Source: Gelatoporia subvermispora B (lineage: Eukaryota > Basidiomycota > Agaricomycetes > Polyporales > Gelatoporiaceae). Taken from it: a DNA stretch of 64,000 nt. Both the position numbers and the translations under genes were made by a program. Below, in pieces: positions 1 through 11,850 of this stretch. Location of the stretch: assembly GCA_000320605.2 (NCBI GenBank), contig KB445792.1:873581-937580 (forward strand). Direction: 5' to 3'. The notes below the pieces were generated by a model, which ran no database searches, was not told the origin of the DNA, and saw only the letters and a program-made list of their open reading frames with translations. The number at the start of each line of letters is the position of its first letter. The first letter of the stretch is position 1.

Positions 1-694
1 TATAGCGTCCTATTGGAAAAGTTGCAGATATAACCCATGACCAAGGAACCATGTAGGATAACGCCGAAGACTTCCGCAAGAACTCGTGGTTATCGTATGC
101 GCGACACAATCAGCGACGGCACCTAGGTCATTCCGATGATGATAATTGTGGACTCTGATTAAATATTCGCAACTATCACAGATTCCGGAGGCACTCACTA
201 TCAACTTAGATAACCCCAAGGGCGAACTGGATCGGCGCTAGCGTTGTAGGCGCTCGTATTTGGCCGGAAAACATACCAACTACGCAGCTGTCAATGCTTC
301 TCTCAATCTCGAGAGTCGAGACAGCCACAAAGGTCTCACATACCTGGTCAGGACTCAGGAGCGTGGATTGCTAGTGCTACCCGCCGAAGCAAGGCAGCGG
401 CCTCAGTAACGCGGTGCGTGTGATTGCCCACTATGGCTGGAAGATGGCTGGTATGGGTCAACTCAATCGTAATCTCTAATGAGGGGGCGCTGTCACCGTG
501 CAAGGAGTCGTCCTATTACCTGCCCAGTGCCGGCGCCCCGTGCTCACGAGCGGTCGCCAGTCACGAAGCATGATAATTAAGCGCCTCAAGCGCCCTGAAG
601 CTGGAGGCCTGACCAGGCCCATTAGCGCCTGGGGCTTTTGGAAAGACGCCTCGCAGGTTAGGCTTTCACAGCAACTCTTACTTCGTGGTTAAGC
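1..694. other. left-edge non-coding stretch
   Basis: I see no convincing gene here. A 64-codon open frame at 498-692 (+) lacks a recognisable domain or splice context. The region may be upstream sequence of the orphan gene that opens at 695, and earlier exons of that gene could lie here unrecognised. Confidence 0.4.
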
Positions 695-1874
695 GTGCAT
701 TCTACCATACGTACCTCTCAGTCTACGGCGCCAAAACGATTCCAACAGCATGGCTTGCGTACTAAGGACATTGAAGCGTACATGGAAACACTGGATATCA
801 TCAACTCAGAGATCACAGCTACCGATCTGTCGGATGCGGCCGACGTAACGATCGTTGATCTCAATCGGTCGTCAAAGTTATGGAAGGTATATCGAGGCAA
901 GACCTCTAGAAAGCAGGGGGAGACTACTGTGACTAGCACACTGCTGTGTCATTTACCATATAGATACTTCGATGGCTTCCGAATCTTACAACAGTTCTTC
1001 CAAGTTGCATACCATATCTCTTCCATCCTGAAGGGGATCCTCAACAATTTGGATGGACCCGAAGAGACACAATCAAGACTCGAGAAAGTCTCAGTTGGCC
1101 ATACCCACCTCACCTACCATTTCTACAATGTGATACAACTTGCCACTAAGCAAATGAGGGAAGGAAAGCGGAAGAGGGCGGACTATTGGAACTCACGCAT
1201 AGGCACCCTGAATATTTTCCTGCGGGTCATCTACCACTCCCCCAAGGATGTCACTGAGAAGGCCGTTCAAGCAGCATTACTGCATGAATCGGACCCTCTT
1301 TCATACGGTAGGATAGTTTTCACACACACATTTCTCGACAGATCAACTGAGTAGGATATAGATTGGTTTGAATGGGCGAAGACAAACAATAAAGAAAGAA
1401 TATACGGGACACAGCCAAATCCTGCTAGCGAGCACGCAGTGCTTTGCAAGAAAGTCGGCATACCAGTGTGTCCAGACATCCAGGTGATGACACGAGAGGA
1501 GATCCAGCACCTCGAATCTACAACACACCGCAGATACCTCCCTACGAGTGATGTGAGTGTTGGCGCAGCATACCCAACTGTGACATCACTCATCAAATGC
1601 TGTTTCGTTCAAGCAGACCGCAGACAACAATGATGTGACCGATGGCGGTCACGACAGCAGCAACAATATTAGTGAGGGAGACGTTGGCGAACATCTGGCT
1701 CGCGACGGTAGCAAGGACGACAGCGGAAACTCAGAAGCAAGGAGCGATGAGAGTGAGCGGGACCAGCAAGAGCCAAGCAAAGAGGCGAGCTCGAAGGGAC
1801 AGGAGAAGGAGAAAGAGGGCAGGGAGCGCAAGAGGAAGCTCGGGGACATGGTGAGTTTGGGGTGGAATTCTTAG
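695..1874 (+). CDS. spliced orphan protein, unidentified
   Basis: I do not recognise this protein. Three exons join in frame. Exon 1 is 695-1307 and ends in phase 1. Exon 2 is 1362-1552, after an acceptor at 1360-1361. Exon 3 starts at 1614 and is open to a stop at 1872-1874; a gtgagt donor at 1851 could instead lead to a further exon. The intron at 1553-1613 opens with a perfect gtgagt. The middle part is basic and probably helical; the junction reads SYDWFEWAKTNNKERIYG. The tail is a low-complexity Asp/Ser/Glu/Lys stretch that becomes strongly charged near the end. No signal peptide or membrane segment is visible. The start at 695 is only the first Met of the open frame, so an upstream exon is possible. 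A lineage-specific gene or a decayed member of an expanded family both fit. Confidence 0.45.
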
Positions 1875-3253
1875 TTTAGAGATGGTGCTGAAATGACGCT
1901 AAATGGAGGCTGATGCGACCCCGGTGCAACATCCTCTTTGGAGGAGGAAGTTGGTCCGGTGGGAGAACGAAGAAAACACGGGACAAGAGCGTACATAGGA
2001 ACTATGAGAGTGCGTTCGCACACAAGGCTCACTAAGTACACTCTGTAACTCGATAGCTGATTAATATTCCAATGACTATATACACGCTTACCGCAGGCGT
2101 ACGAGCTCTATTTGACTCCGAGTGACTTCTGATTGTGCGGGTTCGACCGGGCTGAGATACTCGAGGAGGTGAAAGGAAAATGAAAAGAGATGGCGGGATT
2201 GCTATTTCCCAGTCACTAACTCGCGGTACAGATTAGTTACGATACGGAAGGCGACGAGACGAAAGTAAAAGACGTATCATGCCGAGAACTACCTTATTTA
2301 GTATGTATGTATCCAAATCGGGTAGATACCCGTACCAGGATCTCATACAATCGCGAATTGTTCTCCCGAACATCCCGGACGGTCGCGCGAGTCGCGAGGA
2401 GGCTACGTGTTTCTGGTGGCATCTGATTCTTCGGGTCCCATCCTAAGACCGCAGCCTAACGGCGTGATGAGCAAGGCTCATGAAAAGTTCAACGGGTACA
2501 CACAGAACACCCAAGGCGCATACAAAAGGATGCGAGCAGGAGGGGATGGTGATACAAAGAATTGGGGCTGAGAGAGGCATATAACATGGTGGCGGCTTGG
2601 GCGAACGTCTTGTCATGGGTGATGTGTCTTCTACACATGGGCGTTCTTCCGGAGAGATCATTGGGAAACAGGTCCAGAACCGACGTTATATTGTCTGTGG
2701 GCTACCCGACGCAATTATTTCGATTGCAGCATCTACTAACAATAAGCACAGCATAGACAAGTATACGGCAATTGGGAAGAGTGTAGATCGGCGCACCCTG
2801 TCCTCTTTAGGTCCACCGTCTACTGTGTGCACACGACCGGTGTTCAGTACTTCGATCACGTTGCGCAGACCATGCTAGCTGAGTCGGACTCCCCACTCCC
2901 CAAAAGTCGAGCTCTCGAGGATCTGAGTCCTATCACCTCGCTTCGCTCTTGTTACTCAGGCTGGCTTTTCAGCAGGTCGTGGCCCGCGGCCGCAGTATGC
3001 GATATGACGTGCCTGACAATCACAGATCCTCTCCCAGCGGACTTGTCTATCCGAAGCATCGCGGAAGAATGTGGAAGATAGATCTGAAGGCTCTCCAGAT
3101 GGCATGTTATTAATGACACACGTGTACAATTACAATGAAGCGCAGAATGGTATGGCATAGACACAAGAAAGCCGCCATTGGAGTACAGGGTATGCGTACC
3201 GTAGTAGCCGCACGCACCTTCCCAATGCAGTCGGCAATTTGCTTCGACTTCCT
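1875..3253. other. gene-free interval upstream of BUD31 3' end
   Basis: Only short open frames on both strands, none with a recognisable motif or consistent splice signals. A CACGTG palindrome occurs at 3119-3124 but lies downstream of BUD31 rather than near a start codon. Confidence 0.4.
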
Positions 3254-3945
3254 CTATGAGTCAGAGCTGCAGCCGCGACACCCTACGATAGCACAAATGA
3301 TAAGGCTATGCACCCGGCAATGAAGAACCTGTGACTTACCACAGTGTACACACTCCACCACAGTGCCAGGCCGGATCTGTGCCTTGGGCACACGGCAAAT
3401 GCATGTAGAGCCTTGATAGTTCATGTCCTACAACCATGCGATCAGCAAAGTGTCAACAGTCGGTGGTAGGGGGCGGTCGCTCAGGGACATACCCTTGTCT
3501 GGATGCAACGCAGGCAACACAGCTTCTCGTATCCAGGTTTCTTCCACTTAGCAATCAGACTAGTGAAGAGGTTAGCAGATGTAAAAGAACAGATGTGCCA
3601 TTACTGACTTTGCGTCCGCATAACCCTCCTTGAGAAGCCAGTCGTACAGCTCCCGACTGATCGCCTCACGCTTGTAGTACAGTTCGTAAATGTACCGGGA
3701 GCGAGTGTGAGATATTCTCATAATGGGCCATAGTGACTCCGTCTTGCGCTTGCCCTCATGGGACTCGTTCTCCGCGTCTCGCATCTTCTTTGCGTAGTCA
3801 TCGAGGATCTAATTACAGAGTCGTTGCTGTGAGTATGCGCTGATGAATTGACGTCGCAGAAAGCTAACGAGTTCATACGCACACCTTCGATGTCCTCGAA
3901 GCCTTCTGGGGGCTTTTTCGTCCTCGTTGTACGGATCTTGGGCAT
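3254..3945 (-). CDS. BUD31: BUD31/G10 pre-mRNA splicing factor
   Basis: G10/BUD31 is a small nuclear protein that joins the spliceosome with the Prp19-related complex. The ATG is at 3945-3943 and exon 1 (3945-3883) encodes [20 protein letters not shown] plus Gly. A second exon carries the conserved [20 protein letters not shown] and [20 protein letters not shown] blocks. A third gives [20 protein letters not shown] fourth encodes CICRVPK...VECVHC. The short last exon (3282-3254) completes [10 protein letters not shown] and the stop. The Cys-rich zinc-binding C terminus is complete, and the total length of about 145 residues matches the family. It diverges from the TB2/DP1-family gene across about 420 bp. 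Identification is near certain; the donor and acceptor sites were placed by phase and conservation. Confidence 0.95.
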
Positions 3946-4367
3946 GGTGGTTGACGTCGAACAGCCAAGGACGCCGGTGGCGTCGCAAACGCAGAAGCGC
4001 TGAGAGGAGCATTGTGCTTACATAAGTGACGCGCCTCGTGGCGGACGCGCTTGAGACTCGCGTCCTGACCGAACCCTCTTCAACCTCCAAATCCACCACA
4101 CAATGTGCTGCTGGACTTGACCGCTCTCCTCACACCTCCCGTTCATAGTGAGACGTCGTGCTGTCTGCAGCATACATTTGAGGCTGTGAAACGCGTCGCA
4201 GCACCCACGCTCATACTGCCTGCAACCGGACTTGTCGCTGCTTTCTCCGTGTGGCTTGACCGCGAACACCTCACCGACTTTGCGGCGTTCGACGGCTTAT
4301 ATTCAGTCGCCCATTGGACACTTACCAAACACAATAACTTATCATCGCATCGCGCTAGCAGCCCACC
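3946..4367. promoter_or_regulatory. divergent promoter region, BUD31 / TB2-DP1 gene
   Basis: This is the 422-bp interval between the BUD31 start (minus) and the TB2/DP1-family start (plus). It must hold both promoters if the chosen starts are right. I see no clear TATA box and no CACGTG element. A 129-codon open frame at 4105-4494 (+) overlaps it but does not match the spliced downstream protein. Confidence 0.5.
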
Positions 4368-6495
4368 ATGCCTCTCATCGTCCCGGTTCTGCGTCTGGCA
4401 TATACTTTCCTCAATGTCTTTGAGACGTTCAAGACCCTTCGGCCGCCTCTGCCCTCGGCAAGGAATAACGGGAGGCCGAGCGTACGCGCCTTAAGCCAGC
4501 GCAAGCGTGCCATGAAGGCTTGCATGACAATCTGGCTCGTTTGGGTGAGTCACGTATCGTGCAAGTTGCGGCTGTGGCTGAACATATCACAAGGCTTGCT
4601 TTGCCATGTACGAAAGAACATTGGATTCTATCATCTCCCTGTTCATTCCGTTTTACAACGAGTTCAAATCACTTGTTATCTTGTTCTTCCTGCTGACAAG
4701 AGCCCGGGTATGTCCTACCTTAAGCCGGCGTAATTCCGTACACCTAACCATCACTTGACAGGGCTCGGAACCTATCTATTTGCACATACTTCGGCCGTTC
4801 ATCAAACCATATGCTTCTACCATCGACACGGTTCTCGAAGTGACATCTTCATTTTGCGACCTCATCTTCCTTGTTGTGACAATGCCGTACCATTTCGTCG
4901 TCGACGCCTATAGGCAGTGGCGATACCCACCACCATCGGCGCAATCGACTCCGGAACCACTTCGTGAAAGTAGTGTATCACGAAGCATATCTGCCTCGGA
5001 TGGTTCTCGTGAACGTGCAAGAGAAGCGCCTGTTGCGACGCGGCAGCGCATTCAACGAACAACCCAGATACCTCGCCGGATGACAGAACAAGAGGCTGCT
5101 CGGGCGAACATTGGTCGTTCCCAGGAACCTCGAAGATCTCGCAGGGACCCGCGTCCTGTGGAACCAGACGTGAAACCCACAATCAGCCGCCGTCAACCAA
5201 GCGCAGTCCCGGAGCTCACTTCAAGGAGGAGATCCTCAACCCGAGAAGCAAGTCAGTCATTGGAACCACCTCCCGCATACGAGATCTGGTATCCTCCGCC
5301 ATCGGCATATGATGCCGAGACCAATCCGATGTCCGGCTTACCTACCCCACCTGGGGAGAAACTCGCAGAGACTACTAGTACGGAGCCAGAGGATGACTGG
5401 AGACAATATCCAGCATTTCCCGCAGCGTATCCGCCTACACCGCTGCCTACCACAGCAAGAACTATGCCAACGCATGGTGCCCCCCTTGCGCCACCACCCT
5501 TCTCGGAAATCGTTGAGAAGCCGGAAGACACGTCACAGCTATCGGCGATAGTTGAAGACGCTACTCCGAGAAAGCCGGCCCTCGAGGAGGATTTTCAGCG
5601 GTCGCTCCAGTCGTCGCGTGAGTTATTAGACCCCAGCTCCGACGCCGGCTCGAGCGACAACGAGGACAGCATGGAGGGGCTTGAGAGTGTCTATCATGGC
5701 AGCGTCGCCGTAGCCGCAGACGATGAGAGTATGGATGAAGACGAAGATGACGAAGACGAATTCAATGTTACTCTTGCAACCCCTTTTCCCGTCAAGACGA
5801 TGCACATCCCCACTGAGAAGAAGAAATCATTCGCATCCTCTTCGGAGAGTTTGCTAAGTCGGTCGACGATGCTGAGTACGACCGACAATGGGTCCGATAT
5901 GCGCACGCGAACGAACTCTCAGGCGTCGACGTCGCAGACCTCCGACGACTCTTCTGTAGCCGGGCGCAAGCGGCGTTTACCAGTCGACGAAGCTGTGGAC
6001 TCGAAGAGCCGGGGCGAACTCAAGCTGAGATCACGGGCATCCAGACCCGTGTCTGTCAAGCTCCCAATAAAATCTCAGAGGAAATCAGAACAACGAGTCC
6101 GGAGAAATAGCCGGGGCACGTACAAATGCGACATCAGCTATCTGTCGGACTCGGAGGTGGAAGAGGAAGAGGAAGACCATGACGTTAGCCCGTCTTCTGA
6201 TGCGAAGAGGCGCAAACTTAGAGCACCATCCGAGGATCGTGTTGCGCGGCCTACGACGAAGCGGGAAGAGAGCGAAAGAACCGTTCGTGGAGTCTCGAGG
6301 GCATCTCAAGATAGCAAGGCTGGTACTGCCGCTCGTGCGCCGGCGCGCAAGCCAATGCCAGTGGGGATGGGCGTGCGAGATGTCTCATCAATGCAGCGCA
6401 AGCCATCTAGTGCCTCTGGATCCTCGTCTGATGCGTCAAGCAGGAGATATGCTATCCCTGCGACTGAAAGGAGAGTTCAGGACTTGTGGCGGTGA
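4368..6495 (+). CDS. TB2/DP1/HVA22 (REEP/Yop1) family ER-shaping protein with long disordered tail
   Basis: Members of this family insert hydrophobic hairpins into the ER to bend tubules. Exons are 4368-4544, 4594-4707 and 4762-6495, all in phase, giving about 674 residues. Residues 1-150 hold the TB2/DP1/HVA22 domain: an N-terminal hydrophobic helix, then WACFAMYERTLDSIISLFIPFYNEFK, shown here only by its key parts WACFAMYE and IPFYNEFK, then FFLLTRARGSEPIYLHILRPF. A further hydrophobic stretch near DLIFLVVTMPYHF follows. Everything after about residue 150 is predicted disordered: Pro/Ser/Arg-rich, with an acidic run (about 5730-5760) and basic patches. Yop1-like proteins are usually about 180 residues, while REEP1-4-type proteins carry a long cytosolic tail, so this is closer to the latter in layout. 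The tail's role is unknown. Confidence 0.85.
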
Positions 6496-7598
6496 TGGCG
6501 CCTCTCACCGGTTGAGCAGGTGAAGGGACAGCAAGTATATAGGACACGCAGCATTTGTACATATTGCATATCACATACTTTGCACCACGTCATATTCACA
6601 ATTCTTGTTCCTAAGCTCATTCTTATGCTTATTTGTACAATGTGCATTCTTTTGCTCTTCTTTCTTCAAGTCGGACTCGCTCTCACACCTTGAAGAGTGC
6701 ACGGTTCGACTATGGTTCGAGGATGACTGAACTCAATCGGCTGTTTACAAACCGACCCTAGGGTCTCGGACCAGTGGCCACTTGCTCTCTTCAGTGATTA
6801 CGGGTTCACTGGCTCAGTGTGTATGCTATTCGACATGTTGGGACGTTCGCAGGCGGTTCGAAGTAGCACCAACATTCAGAACGCAATATCGTTACCCTTC
6901 AGGCGGCAGCTCGAACTTACTACATGCCGCCCGGCACTCCGCAGTAGGCTCTCATTGCAGCGCTGGAAGGACGGCGTGATCCTGTGTTCGTCGTCACTCT
7001 GTGTTCTCTAACAGCGGTTCAACGCCCTCCTTGAGTCATCCCGCACATAACTAAACGAAGATCACTGCCCTTGTCGTTCTAGGTGGTCTATGTATGCATG
7101 TCAAGGCTCACAGCTGACAGCTTCACAGCATCAAGAACGGCGGCATATGCGGAGCGCTGGAAACCTGCGAGGCGAATGGATTGGAGTACACATCTACGCC
7201 CAGGCTTCATCTCGAGCCTTGAAACAGACTCGTTGTCGTTCTGGACTGCACAGGACCATTGCTCGCTTGGGCACGGACTTACGGGGCTGCTTCCTGGCTG
7301 TCCGCTGAGCGCTGAACGTTGAGGCGCTAATTGACTTGGTTCTCTTCGGCAACCAGTCTCAGGAACACGGCTGTCTATCTCACCATAACCTCTCTTCCTC
7401 CGCCTCCAGAATGATGCATTGGCCCGTCTCATATGATTCTTGTCGGGCTCGAAGAGCCGTGGCCTTGGCCAAATTTCGTACTCGATCTTACTTGAGACCT
7501 GAGTATCCCGAAGAATAAAAGAGCAGCGGCTCTGTCGTTATATTCCAGTTCGAACAACTCCTTCGACCGAACCAGTTGCTCAAACCCTTCTGCCGACC
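6496..7598. other. intergenic, includes hydrophobin promoter
   Basis: No gene recognised. The first few hundred bases are 3' flank of the TB2/DP1-family gene. The last part is the hydrophobin promoter, where an A-rich TATA-like element (gaataaaagag, around 7512-7522) sits about 80 bp before the ATG. Short open frames at 7083-7518 on both strands show no domain. Confidence 0.45.
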
Positions 7599-8099
7599 AT
7601 GTTATACGCTCGCGCGCATATCTTCCTTCTCTACATCCTCTCCTTCACCCTCCTTGCGGTCGCCTCGCCCTGGGGTGGAGGTGGAGGCGCGCCCACCGTA
7701 ACGGTCACCGTTACCGCGCCTGCGACCACCGTCACTGCTGCCTCGCAATGCAGTACAGGCGATTTGCAGTGCTGCAATTCGACGCTTTCCGTAGGTCTTC
7801 CGCGTCTCTCTCATCTATGCCTCACTGATTGCGCGACAAACAGTCTGCCTCTGGGCTCGGTGGTCTTCTCCTAGGCCTTCTCGGCATCGTCGTCGAGGGT
7901 GTCGAAGGTCTTCTTGGCGTCGCCTGCTCCCCCATCTCCGTTGTCAACGTTGGAGGGGGCGACTGCAGCGGCACTGTGGTCTGTTGCGAGGACAACTCTG
8001 TAAGCCGTTTCGTTCATCGATCTCCTGAGTGACAAGATCACTGAAAGCACAGTATAGAGCAGCCTCATCTCCATTGGCTGCCTCGTGGTCACACTCTAG
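7599..8099 (+). CDS. class I hydrophobin
   Basis: This is a small secreted amphipathic protein that self-assembles at air-water interfaces and coats hyphae or fruiting bodies. Exons 7599-7790, 7844-7999 and 8058-8099 join in phase to give 129 residues. A signal peptide (ARAHIFLLYILSFTLLAVAS) leads into a Gly run and a TVTVTVTAPATTVTAA low-complexity linker. The eight hydrophobin cysteines are all present: C-X6-CC, a long hydrophobic loop (SASGLGGLLLGLLGIVVEGV), C-X12-C, C-X5-CC, then a last Cys in ISIGC near the C terminus. The spacing fits class I. The three-exon layout is typical of basidiomycete hydrophobins. No second hydrophobin is seen nearby. Confidence 0.95.
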
Positions 8100-8501
8100 T
8101 TATCTCGCACGGGGGATCTGCACCAGGCCGGGTGCTGTGTAGTGGAATATGCCGTTGCAGAAATGGGACTTCACTGCGTACCAGATCGTCTCGTACCAGG
8201 GTACAATCAGACAACGTTCGAGGCCTGCCTATTGCTGAGATAATTCGAATTGCGAACGCGTCTTTTGAACGTGTATACATAAGATCGCCGAAGTCTGGCC
8301 AGACTGGATACATTTGGGCGTTCGAGGCGGCAGAACGGGCATTGCAGTAGATGCCAAGACAACTGTACCCACAGTTGCCGTGAACACAATGGCACTTGTT
8401 GACAGCCGTCCGAAACTAAAAACCTGTGAGGACAACGCTCACTAAGATGGCTGTAATATACAATGAAAACAGGTTTAGTATTTAAACTCCAGCGCACAGT
8501 G
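8100..8501. other. convergent 3' flank, hydrophobin / acyl-CoA dehydrogenase
   Basis: The two genes converge here and the interval should hold both polyadenylation regions. I see no gene in it. Confidence 0.5.
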
Positions 8502-10671
8502 CTATAGTCGGGCATTCGCTGGCATCTTCCTGATCGCCTGGCGCACACCTAGGTCGCCCAACACATCTTCTGCTCCACCAAGAATCGCATCATATGGCGA
8601 GGTGCGATGGAACTAAATCAAACAGATCATGGGGTGAATGGATGGCAATGAACAAGGCTATAAACAAGGACGCACAATCTCGACAAGTTTGCCCATGCCA
8701 GATGCGGTGATCCCTCGCCCACCAAAGATCTGCGTTGCATCTTCCGCAGACTCTCGGCTAACGCGAGAAATGAACCTTGTAAAAGTGAGCTCAATCCGAG
8801 ACATCTCAGATTTATCAGAACGTACTGCTTCAGCAAGCCAATCTGACCTGCCAGTTTGTCAGATTGCTCCTCATAAGACATCTGAAGGTTCGAGATGTCA
8901 GATCCACTGTAGACTGAGCGTAGCAGCGCATATACTGACATTACACATCTGATGAGTAACACTTTCGAGCCAATTCTGCGCAGCCTCGATGCGGGCGATC
9001 ATGTTCGCAAGCTTGGCGCGGATGACGGCTTGCGACGAGAGCGGCTTGCCATATACCATGCGCTGGTTCGCCCACCTGCAAAGGAGTTCGCATCACGACA
9101 GGCATATCGAAACAGATTACACCCACTTCAAGCATTCCTCGACAATTCTCCGATGGGCTCCCACACTGGTGATAGCGATCATCCACCGCTCGTGGTTGAA
9201 GTTGCTGAGGATGACCTTGACGCCCTGGCCGACCTTCCCCAGGACGTTGCCTTTGGGTACGCGAGCACGGTTGAAAAGTACAAGAGCAGTTCCTGCGGTC
9301 GAGGAATACGATGTCTTCAAGGGCTTGGTCTCCACATCATCTGTGCGCGGAATGAGGAGGACGAGTGGACCAGACTAACATTCGCCGTAAGCGGATCATG
9401 TTAGCCTGAACCGAAGCGAATGTGTACCTTGCTTTGGCAGAGTGTGGTGAAATAATCAGAGAACATGCCATTCGTTATCCATCTGAAGGGTTGCGTCGGA
9501 AAGTTGAGCCTCTTATGTCACACGGATGATAGTTGGACTGACTTCTTGCATCCACTCACCACCCACTCGTTCGTGGCCTCGTCAAAATCGGCCCAAGTTG
9601 TCACGCCCTGGACGTCGCTGCCCGCCGCTGGCTCGCTTATAGCGAGACAGATAATCTTCTCACCGCTCAACGTTTCCGGAACAATCCGAGCCTTGAGTTC
9701 CTCGCTGCCAAAATTGAGGACCGGAGGAAGACCGATCACAAATCCTGCAAGGAGTCCGTCCAGGTACGACCGCATACCGAGACGTCCAAGCTCGAGGTTG
9801 ATTATAAGCTTTGGAAAACGAAAATATAAGCCGAGGGTCGATCCACAAGTACACTACTGCCATACCTCATGAAAGTAATTGAATTCTTCGGGTTTCACAG
9901 TACCATCCATGAGCGTGCGTCCATGCAGATGTTTTCCGGGACCAAGACGCATCGCTAGTATGTTGGTCTCACTTGATATAACGTCAGAAAGTAATTCCGA
10001 TCCTCTCATAAACAATATCTTACCCGAGCCGGCGCACCACATCCTTGGAAATACGCGCGCCGCTGTCCTCACAGCGAGTCGCATCCGGGAGCACCTCGCG
10101 CTCAACAAACTCGCGTATTGCACGCTGAAAACGTCGATGACCTTCGGTGTAGTACGGGCTGAAGTAACCCTCAGCGAGGAATGAGGGCTCTGCGTAAGGG
10201 ACGCGCGAAAGAGCGCCCGGAGTGGGCGGCTTTATGAGCGACTGTTCCTCCGCTAGGGTGCCAATCTGCAGCCGCGCGTACTGGGGGCGCAGGAGCACCT
10301 CGTGTCTGTGCAGTCCGAAGAATGCCTGTGTTGCATCCTTTCCCGCTAAGCGAATGTCTGGGTAAGAAGGGCTACTTTGGGGGCAAAGACACTGCTTACC
10401 GACGGTGGGAGTCAAGAGCACACTGGGACCCCCAGGATGCAGATTGGAGAAGCGCGAGAGATCGTACACTTTCGCGTCTACAATAATCCACTATCATTGC
10501 TGTGGGTCAGTTCCGGCCGTGATGTAGTTGCAAGTGCGCGAGCTACCAAGTCGCCTTCCTTGTTATGCTAACAGAACGTCTAAAGTGAGTTTCGTGGCAC
10601 ATAGTCCGCGGGCAGTCATGTACCTCTGAGACTTCCTCCCTCGTATATGTCTTCAAGCTCTTAGCGGACAT
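8502..10671 (-). CDS. acyl-CoA dehydrogenase with N-terminal cytochrome b5 domain
   Basis: This is a predicted flavoprotein that oxidises acyl-CoA, fused to a haem-binding cytochrome b5 domain. The ATG is at 10671. Exon 1 (10671-10624) gives MSAKSLKTYTREEVSE, a 21-nt exon 2 (10567-10547) gives HNKEGDL, and exon 3 resumes WIIVDAKVYDLSRFSNLHPGG, where HPGG is the b5 axial-haem signature. The dehydrogenase part follows: NILAMRLGPGKHLHG, LAISEPAAGSDVQG (the substrate/FAD-loop signature), KKWITNGMFSDYF, then PKGNVLGKVGQGVKV. The C-terminal helical domain has ATQIFGGRGITASGMGKLVE and a last exon ending MPANARL. The order and all major motifs are intact over roughly nine or more exons. The b5-dehydrogenase fusion is known in fungi; the natural substrate cannot be read from the sequence. 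Confidence 0.9.
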
Positions 10672-11850
10672 CTTGCAATGAGGATTTGTGCGACTCGGGA
10701 CCAAGGGTTGCTTCCGCTTCGTTACAAGAGGCTCTAAGTAGTGAGGCCTGATGTTTGCGGTGTTACATGCTACACTCCCGCCGAGAACGAGACCAGAGCC
10801 TTACCTATATAAAGTCGCGTATACAGTGAAGATATCGACACGATGTTGGACACGACCGCAGGCAGAGCAGAGGTAAGACAGATGGCAGGAGGCTTGGATG
10901 TCCGAGTTGGGGGACGTCAAGACTCTTCCCCAGAGCGCCAAGCGATCGTGAACCGGCTTCGGCGACCTCTCCTATACCCGAAGGATCTCAGATTCCAGAT
11001 TCAGATCGCAGTCCTCGCTGCCACCGCGTCATCGCAGGAAACTTGCCACGAGCATTGATCCAGAAGCAAGGATGCAGGCCGAAGTGGTAAGGATGGGTAT
11101 ACCACAGGCGCTCAAGATTATCGTGAATTCACATAGCACTATGCCGGAACTTCTTCGAATTATGGCACAACATGCCTTCTCTCGTCTCCCACATGTCGGG
11201 ACATTGAGTAGTTGCCGTGATACTGGTCACAAAATACTGGGCTAGACTCGTATCAAAGCAAGGCCTTTTGGGTCTGGTAGGAATGAACCTGAGTAAATGC
11301 AGTACTTTGTCTCATCGTGTTCAACCAAACAACCACAGTACAATCATGCTCGATTTCCGGCGTGACCGCATGAGGATTACAGGTCCCATTACTCGAGTCT
11401 ACTACTTGATAATCGCATGTTGCAAGCTGATGTACCTTCGCAACAGAATTCAGTAGAATATTACCAGTTCCTGGAGGAGCTTGAGTGCGTACGCGAGCTC
11501 GCCCTTAGCTCAACGAAGGGCACCTCGGGTACTGCTGCGCAGCACCTGAGAGACCCTCCGATGAGCTGAGGGAAGCTTGTGGACAGCAACCTGTAGTATC
11601 CAACTTGGGCGAAATGTTCTGTTCAGGAGTGAGACACATACTACAATCGACTTATCCATGGTCACTGTGCTTTATATTGTTTCGCCATAACCACCTCAGT
11701 GAGTACCTCCCCAGTCTGACCGCGACTGTGACTGGCAGTTACGCCAGATTGAGGCATATTGCGTCATACTTCAGACTCAGTTATGCAATGATTGACTGCT
11801 ATTTTCTCGGCATAGCACACACAAGACAGCGAGAACTGCCTAGACACGGA
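10672..11850. other. interval between acyl-CoA dehydrogenase start and SPP 3' end
   Basis: The first part is the promoter of the minus-strand dehydrogenase. A perfect TATATAAAG lies at 10806-10814 (+), with an ATG at 10843 that opens a 71-codon frame. An exon-like plus-strand segment lies at 11457-11569 (YYQFLEELECVRELALSS, ending in TGA). These may belong to one small unrecognised spliced gene, but I could not connect them. Confidence 0.35.
11457..11569 (+). CDS. possible terminal exon of an unidentified gene
   Basis: After an acceptor-like cag/tag at 11451-11456, the frame reads YYQFLEELECVRELALSS, then a Ser/Thr/Gly-rich stretch, and ends at TGA 11567-11569. Codon usage looks coding and the segment has an amphipathic Glu/Leu helix. 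Upstream exons are uncertain; a candidate start is the ATG at 10843 behind a TATA box. I do not recognise a family, and this could be chance. Confidence 0.2.

Noticed and set aside
498..692. 64-codon open frame at the left edge
   Set aside because: No domain, and composition looks random; ends just before the orphan gene.
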